64,000 nt of DNA from Pandoraea oxalativorans (GTDB taxonomy: Bacteria > Pseudomonadota > Gammaproteobacteria > Burkholderiales > Burkholderiaceae). Below, in pieces: positions 60,502 to 64,000 of the stretch. The notes beneath the pieces were generated by a model. It was not told the DNA's origin, ran no database searches, and saw nothing but the letters and a program-made list of their open reading frames with translations. The stretch is taken from NCBI RefSeq assembly GCF_000972785.3, contig NZ_CP011253.3, forward strand, positions 1,736,001 to 1,800,000. Reading direction: 5' to 3'. Position 1 is the stretch's first letter, and every line of letters starts with the position of its first letter. The translations under genes and the position numbers were made by a program.

Positions 60502-60660
60502 ATCGAACATCAAAGGGCAGGCAAGACGAAAATAATCGGGGCTAACCCTGAGGCGAAGGGGGGGCGACGACAGCGGGCGAGACGTTTGTGCGTCTGGCGC
60601 AGGAGAAGACGGCACTGACGAGCGGGGGCTCGACAGTGCCGTCCGTTTCATTGCGTTGCC

Positions 60661-61755
60661 TTAGAAGCGCACGCGCATGCCTGCGCCGTACGTCTGGCCC
60701 GTCGACATATCGCTCATGTGGTCGTACTTGTACGCGACGTAGACGTCGGTCCGCTTGGACAGCGGATAGTCGTAGCCGAGCGCCCAAGTGGTGCGGCGCT
60801 GGTTGTCGCCCGAGCCGTTGGAGCCGGTGTAGGCCACCGACGCCAGCACGCTGCCCAGACCGAGCGGCACCGACGCGCCGAGTTGTCCCGTGTTCGCATG
60901 GAAATTGCCGCTGGCGGCCTGACTCGCGACAAGCATGTACTGCGCGAAGAACTTCACCACGGCCAGATCGTACGAGAGGCCGACCTGCACCGTGTTCTGA
61001 TTCGTCAGCCCGGTCACACCCGGCAATTGCGCGCCGAAGTCGCCCGGCGTGGCGCTGAAGTTCACGTACTGGTAGTTTACTGCGGCGGCGAACGGGCCGT
61101 TGGCGTACGTGAGCGCAGCGGCCCACTTCTTCGCGCTGTGATCCGAGGCGCTGTTGCCGGTGGCGTAGAGCAGCGTGCCCGCCAGTCCTGCGTAGGACGG
61201 CGTGGTGTAGGCCACTGCGTTGTTCCAGGCCGAGTCACCCACCACGCCCTGTGTTCCCAGACCCTTGTAGGTGTGGAAGACCATCGGCGAGAAGGTGTAC
61301 GAGTTGTTGAACGGGTTGAACTGGATCGTCGCCAGGTACATCGGCGTGGTGATGCGGCCGATACGGAAGGTGCCCAGTCGCGTGTTGGACAACCCGACGT
61401 AAGCGTTGCGCGAGAAGAAGCTGTCGCCCGCGAAACGGCCGTAGGTGCCGTTGTTCGGCTGGAAATAGCTCTCCAGCACGAAGAGCGCGCTATTGCCGCC
61501 GCCGAGGTCTTCCGTGCCCGACAAGCCCCAGTACGACGTGGTCATGCCGCCGCCTTGCTGCACGGCGGCTGCGTTGCCGCCGGGGTTCTTCACCGAGCCG
61601 ACGTAGGCGTCGGCCAGGCCATAGAAGCTCACGCTCGACTGCGCATGTGCCGTGCTTGCGAGTGCCGCAGCACCCAGCGCAACAGCACCCAACGCGACGG
61701 CGCTGGCCTTGCGTGCTACCCGAGTCGTCCCAAACACCTTTTGCCAGGTCTTCAT
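60661..61755 (-). CDS. Gram-negative porin (Porin_4 family)
   Basis: The product is 364 residues from the second ATG of an ATGATG pair (61755), where the GAGGG spacing is better. The signal peptide ends ASTAHA before QSSVSFYGLADAYVGS. Standard trimeric-porin features are SYWGLSGTEDLGGGNSALFVLESYF, FFSRNAYVGLSNTRLGTFRIGR and a C-terminal Phe (GAGMRVRF). It is intact, unlike the porin at 8913. With the adjacent transporter operon and a shared dyad at 61900, it probably admits the same substrate through the outer membrane. Confidence 0.94.
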   Translation of the reverse strand: MKTWQKVFGTTRVARKASAVALGAVALGAAALASTAHAQSSVSFYGLADAYVGSVKNPGGNAAAVQQGGGMTTSYWGLSGTEDLGGGNSALFVLESYFQPNNGTYGRFAGDSFFSRNAYVGLSNTRLGTFRIGRITTPMYLATIQFNPFNNSYTFSPMVFHTYKGLGTQGVVGDSAWNNAVAYTTPSYAGLAGTLLYATGNSASDHSAKKWAAALTYANGPFAAAVNYQYVNFSATPGDFGAQLPGVTGLTNQNTVQVGLSYDLAVVKFFAQYMLVASQAASGNFHANTGQLGASVPLGLGSVLASVAYTGSNGSGDNQRRTTWALGYDYPLSKRTDVYVAYKYDHMSDMSTGQTYGAGMRVRF

Positions 61756-61899
61756 CATTCCCTCTTTGTTTGTATAAATTTCTGGACGGCGCGCAGGCTA
61801 TCACCCCCGGCGCGTTGGGTCATCCCCCGAAAGCTGTCAGGCCGTCTGCGAGTGACGGTATTCTCACGGCACGGGGGCGCCGTGTCCCGAATCGTGCGT

Positions 61900-61919
61900 A
61901 AATCTAAAAAATTAGACAA
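61900..61919. promoter_or_regulatory. TTGTCTA-type dyad upstream of the porin
   Basis: AAATCTAAAAAATTAGACAA keeps one complete half-site, TTAGACAA, and a TCTAA on the other side. It is the weakest of the three copies. It lies 145 nt upstream of the porin start. Confidence 0.6.
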
Positions 61920-62039
61920 TCGGAAAAATATTCGGCCGGTCGATCTGTGGCGTAGACGGCACGGCAAGGGCGGCTTGCTCGGGGGAGGATTTCGTTCGGA
62001 TGGTCGCCGCACAGCCCGTCAGGTGCGCGGGGCGACCGG

Positions 62040-62045
62040 TATAAT
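62040..62045 (+). promoter_or_regulatory. -10 hexamer of the XRE regulator gene
   Basis: A perfect TATAAT lies 110 nt before the chosen start. The -35 position (near 62017-62022, CGTCAG) is poor, so activation or a weak promoter is likely. Confidence 0.4.
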
Positions 62046-62154
62046 CCCGGCACTGCCACGCGGCACGACGCGATCTGCGGTATTTCAACGCTTCGCGATG
62101 GGCCGCAACGTCTCGCACGAAGGCGGTTCCACGAGGTATCCAACAGGGGGCGAT

Positions 62155-63069
62155 TTGACTCGAGCTGCAACGACATCCCGGGCGCCACGAGGCGCGCGCT
62201 TCAATTTCCGCGCCATCGGCGAGCGCTTGCGTGCCTATCGGCTGGCAGCGGAACTACGTAGTGAGGATGTCGCCGAGCAACTCGATATCTCGCGCGCCGC
62301 CATCTACAAGCTGGAGCGCGGCGAGATCGTCAAGATCGATACGCTTGAGCGGCTCGCCGCCTTGCTGGGCGTATCGCTCGCGAACCTGCTCGGGGTGGAA
62401 GTCGAGTACCACGACTCGGCCGTGAGCTACTTCGAGCGCATGCGTCAGCTGGAAAGTCGTTCCGAGCGCATCGTCGCGCATTTCGATCCGATTTCGTTCC
62501 TGCTGACGTCCGACGACTACGACGTCTGGTTGCGTCACATGCTCGACGAAAGCATTCCGCCGACGCTCGTCGACCGGCACTGGGAAAACACGATCGATCG
62601 CGTGCTGGGCATCTTGCAGGAGCGCAAATCGAGCTTCTCGCGTCAACGTCTGGCGGTGACCAGTCTGATCGGTCTGCGCCAGATCGAGCAGTTCCTGCAT
62701 CATGGGCTGGTCGGGCGACTGGGGCTGCCGCCTGGCGTGCAACTGGAGCGCAAGATGGCGGCCCGTCGCGAAGTCGCACGCATCGTCGAATTCCTCGAAG
62801 CGGATACGGCGGGCGTGCAGATCGGCATCGTCAGCGACAACATGCCCAACGAGACTTTCCAGATTTTCGAAGCGCAGGGCGAGGCTTACGTTGCGGTGTC
62901 GCCGTTCCGTCTCGGCGAGTTGCCGAACCTGCGTACCGGCATCGCCACCATCACCACGTCGCCCGACGGCGTGGGCATGTATCGCGCCATGATCGACCGG
63001 CTGTGGGCCGATTCCGCCAAGGGCAAAGAAGGGGCCGCATTGCTCGGCCAGTTGCTCGCGCGGTTCTGA
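62155..63069 (+). CDS. XRE-family regulator with large C-terminal sensor domain
   Basis: The product is about 304 residues. The helix-turn-helix (~20-75) reads GERLRAYRLAAELRSEDVAEQLDISRAAIYKLERGEIVKIDTLERLAALLGVSLANLLGVE. The remaining ~225 residues form an unrecognised helical then alpha/beta domain (FDPISFLLTSDDYDVWLRHMLDESIPP, VGIVSDNMPNETFQIFEAQGEAYVAVSPFRLGELP by eye). The start is taken as TTG 62155 for its strong GGGGG site; ATG 62098 is in frame but has none. It is the best candidate binder of the TTGTCTA dyads. Confidence 0.85.
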   Translation: MTRAATTSRAPRGARFNFRAIGERLRAYRLAAELRSEDVAEQLDISRAAIYKLERGEIVKIDTLERLAALLGVSLANLLGVEVEYHDSAVSYFERMRQLESRSERIVAHFDPISFLLTSDDYDVWLRHMLDESIPPTLVDRHWENTIDRVLGILQERKSSFSRQRLAVTSLIGLRQIEQFLHHGLVGRLGLPPGVQLERKMAARREVARIVEFLEADTAGVQIGIVSDNMPNETFQIFEAQGEAYVAVSPFRLGELPNLRTGIATITTSPDGVGMYRAMIDRLWADSAKGKEGAALLGQLLARF

Positions 63070-63278
63070 CGGTTGGCTTCACATGCTGATCACGCGTTGA
63101 TCACGCATGATGCGTCGGTGACGACGGTAGTCGCGTACCGGCGCACTCTCAATAGGTGCCACAAAGCGAAGTTTTCCCACGGAATCGAAATCCGTTCCCG
63201 GTAATCCTGTCTAGTCTGCGTGCCCGAAGGTCATCCGGCCTTCCTCACCCTAATCACGTTACGAACGGGAGATGAATA

Positions 63279-64000
63279 ATGGGAACACCTTTCGGGGATT
63301 ATTCGCAGCGAGGGTCGTCGGTATCGTCTGCGCCTGTGTTGCTCTCAGGCGGGCCGCTGTCGTGCGAATGTGGTCACAGCTTCGGCTCGGACTTTGCGCG
63401 GCTCGGCGCTGCGCCGCCGGCGGCGGCGGGTTCGCTCGGCAAGGCATGGCAGACCTATCCGCAGCGCACGAGAACGGTTGAAGACAGCAGCGGTGTATCG
63501 ATCGGTCGCTGGCAAGCGTATCGCGAGATCGAGAGGGTCAGGGCCGACGATCTGATGGCCCAGCCGCTCGTCGCCGAAACCGTGAAAACGCGCATCGAAA
63601 ATTGGCACACGCTGTTTCAGCGCAGCCTCGAGCATGACATCTCGTTCGAAGACAAGCGCACCGAGGCCATGCAGCAGGTGCGCTATGGCGTTCCGCCGGA
63701 AAACAGGGCGTTCGTGCGTACCTTCGATTCAACACCGGTCGTCCGTCAGCTGGGCGAAATCGCGCACGTGAACGACGAACTTGACCGAATGACCCAGGCA
63801 ACGGGCCGACTGCCGAAGGGCCCCGCAAAGTTGATGGGGCTGCAATACCTCGCCGACATGGCGAGGATGCGCGACACCATGCTCGCGCTCACCGTCAACA
63901 TCCACGACCGGAAATTCAACGAACTGACGGCCGAGCGAAATCTGCTCATCGCGCTGAACGACATGGCGCGTGAAGCGCAACGCGAAATGTCCCGAGGCGG
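63279..64000 (+). CDS. Unrecognised protein, partial at right edge
   Basis: ATG 63279 with a GGGAG site 7 nt upstream opens a frame that stays open to the window end (240 codons). The N-terminal ~60 residues are Ser, Gly, Pro and Ala rich (GDYSQRGSSVSSAPVLLSGG, then CECGHSFGSDFARLGAAPP) and probably disordered. From ~70 on it is helical and charged (GRWQAYREIERVRADDLMAQPL, YLADMARMRDTMLALTVNIHDRKFNELTAERN). A disordered Ser-rich start before helices occurs in type III effectors and secretion-associated proteins, but nothing here proves that. Confidence 0.7.
   Translation, partial: MGTPFGDYSQRGSSVSSAPVLLSGGPLSCECGHSFGSDFARLGAAPPAAAGSLGKAWQTYPQRTRTVEDSSGVSIGRWQAYREIERVRADDLMAQPLVAETVKTRIENWHTLFQRSLEHDISFEDKRTEAMQQVRYGVPPENRAFVRTFDSTPVVRQLGEIAHVNDELDRMTQATGRLPKGPAKLMGLQYLADMARMRDTMLALTVNIHDRKFNELTAERNLLIALNDMAREAQREMSRG

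Larger units (their letters stand above)
61756..62154. other. Divergent region between porin and XRE genes
   Basis: This 399-nt divergent gap holds the dyad at 61900-61919 on the porin side and a TATAAT at 62040-62045 on the regulator side. No gene is supported here other than an optional N-terminal extension of the XRE gene from ATG 62098. Confidence 0.5.

Noticed and set aside
60718..62154. Long + strand frame running into the XRE gene
   Set aside because: It is the antisense shadow of the porin, with no domain. The true XRE start is at 62155 or 62098, after its promoter.

Overview
The window is GC-rich and tightly packed, with the gene content of a Burkholderiaceae betaproteobacterium. 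Pointers are a DUF4148 protein, several Gram-negative porins of the Burkholderia type, an intact tol-pal operon, NsrR, a GcvR-type ACT protein and many LysR/XRE/IclR-scale catabolic cassettes. Pandoraea is my best guess at genus, but that is inference and not read from a marker gene. The only mobile element seen is one ISL3-family insertion sequence. There is no CRISPR array and no prophage.

Layout, left to right. 1-1.6 kb: fecI-fecR iron-responsive sigma/anti-sigma pair behind a Fur box. 1.7-6.4 kb: a magnesium locus with an ACT-like small protein, a 58-codon leader ORF holding a very strong hairpin and a terminator-like element, mgtA, and an outer-membrane barrel protein. 6.5-12.7 kb: nsrR, DUF4148, an AraC regulator, a frameshifted porin, a GlpR-like regulator with a periplasmic GDPD, and an Lrp regulator. 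12.9-18.2 kb: glmS, an ISL3 element sitting in the glmS terminator with a perfect 8-bp duplication, then a convergent MFS/DsbA pair. 18.5-22.4 kb: cupin, flavin reductase, an orphan NuoM-like subunit and a secreted protein.

22.6-28.0 kb: a carbohydrate-type ABC system whose binding-protein gene has lost its middle, a LacI regulator with a perfect 20-bp operator, a PI-PLC and an inositol-phosphatase family gene. 28.1-33.4 kb: a catabolic cassette (MHS transporter, flavin monooxygenase, XRE-cupin regulator, FAD oxidase, cupin) behind an array of TTTCA/TGAAA dyads. 33.5-35.2 kb: tRNA-Lys and a YeeE-type transporter. 35.3-40.6 kb: the complete ybgC-tolQRAB-pal-cpoB operon. 40.9-51.6 kb: mostly housekeeping and accessory single genes, including a coiled-coil/Mrr-like protein with a degenerate nuclease motif.

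51.7-53.8 kb: an unrecognised locus of two paralogous 55-61 residue membrane proteins and a coupled secreted protein, preceded by tandem TGTCGCA dyads. 54-63 kb: a likely pyrimidine-ring (orotate/dihydroorotate) catabolic cluster with transporter, PyrK-like and PyrD-1B-like subunits and a carbamoyl-amide hydrolase. A 107-residue orphan, a porin and an XRE regulator lie next to it. A shared TTGTCTA/TAGACAA dyad precedes three of these transcription units. The window ends inside an unrecognised gene.

The most notable candidates are the mgtA leader, the TTGTCTA regulon at 55.5-63 kb, and the small membrane-protein locus at 52-54 kb.
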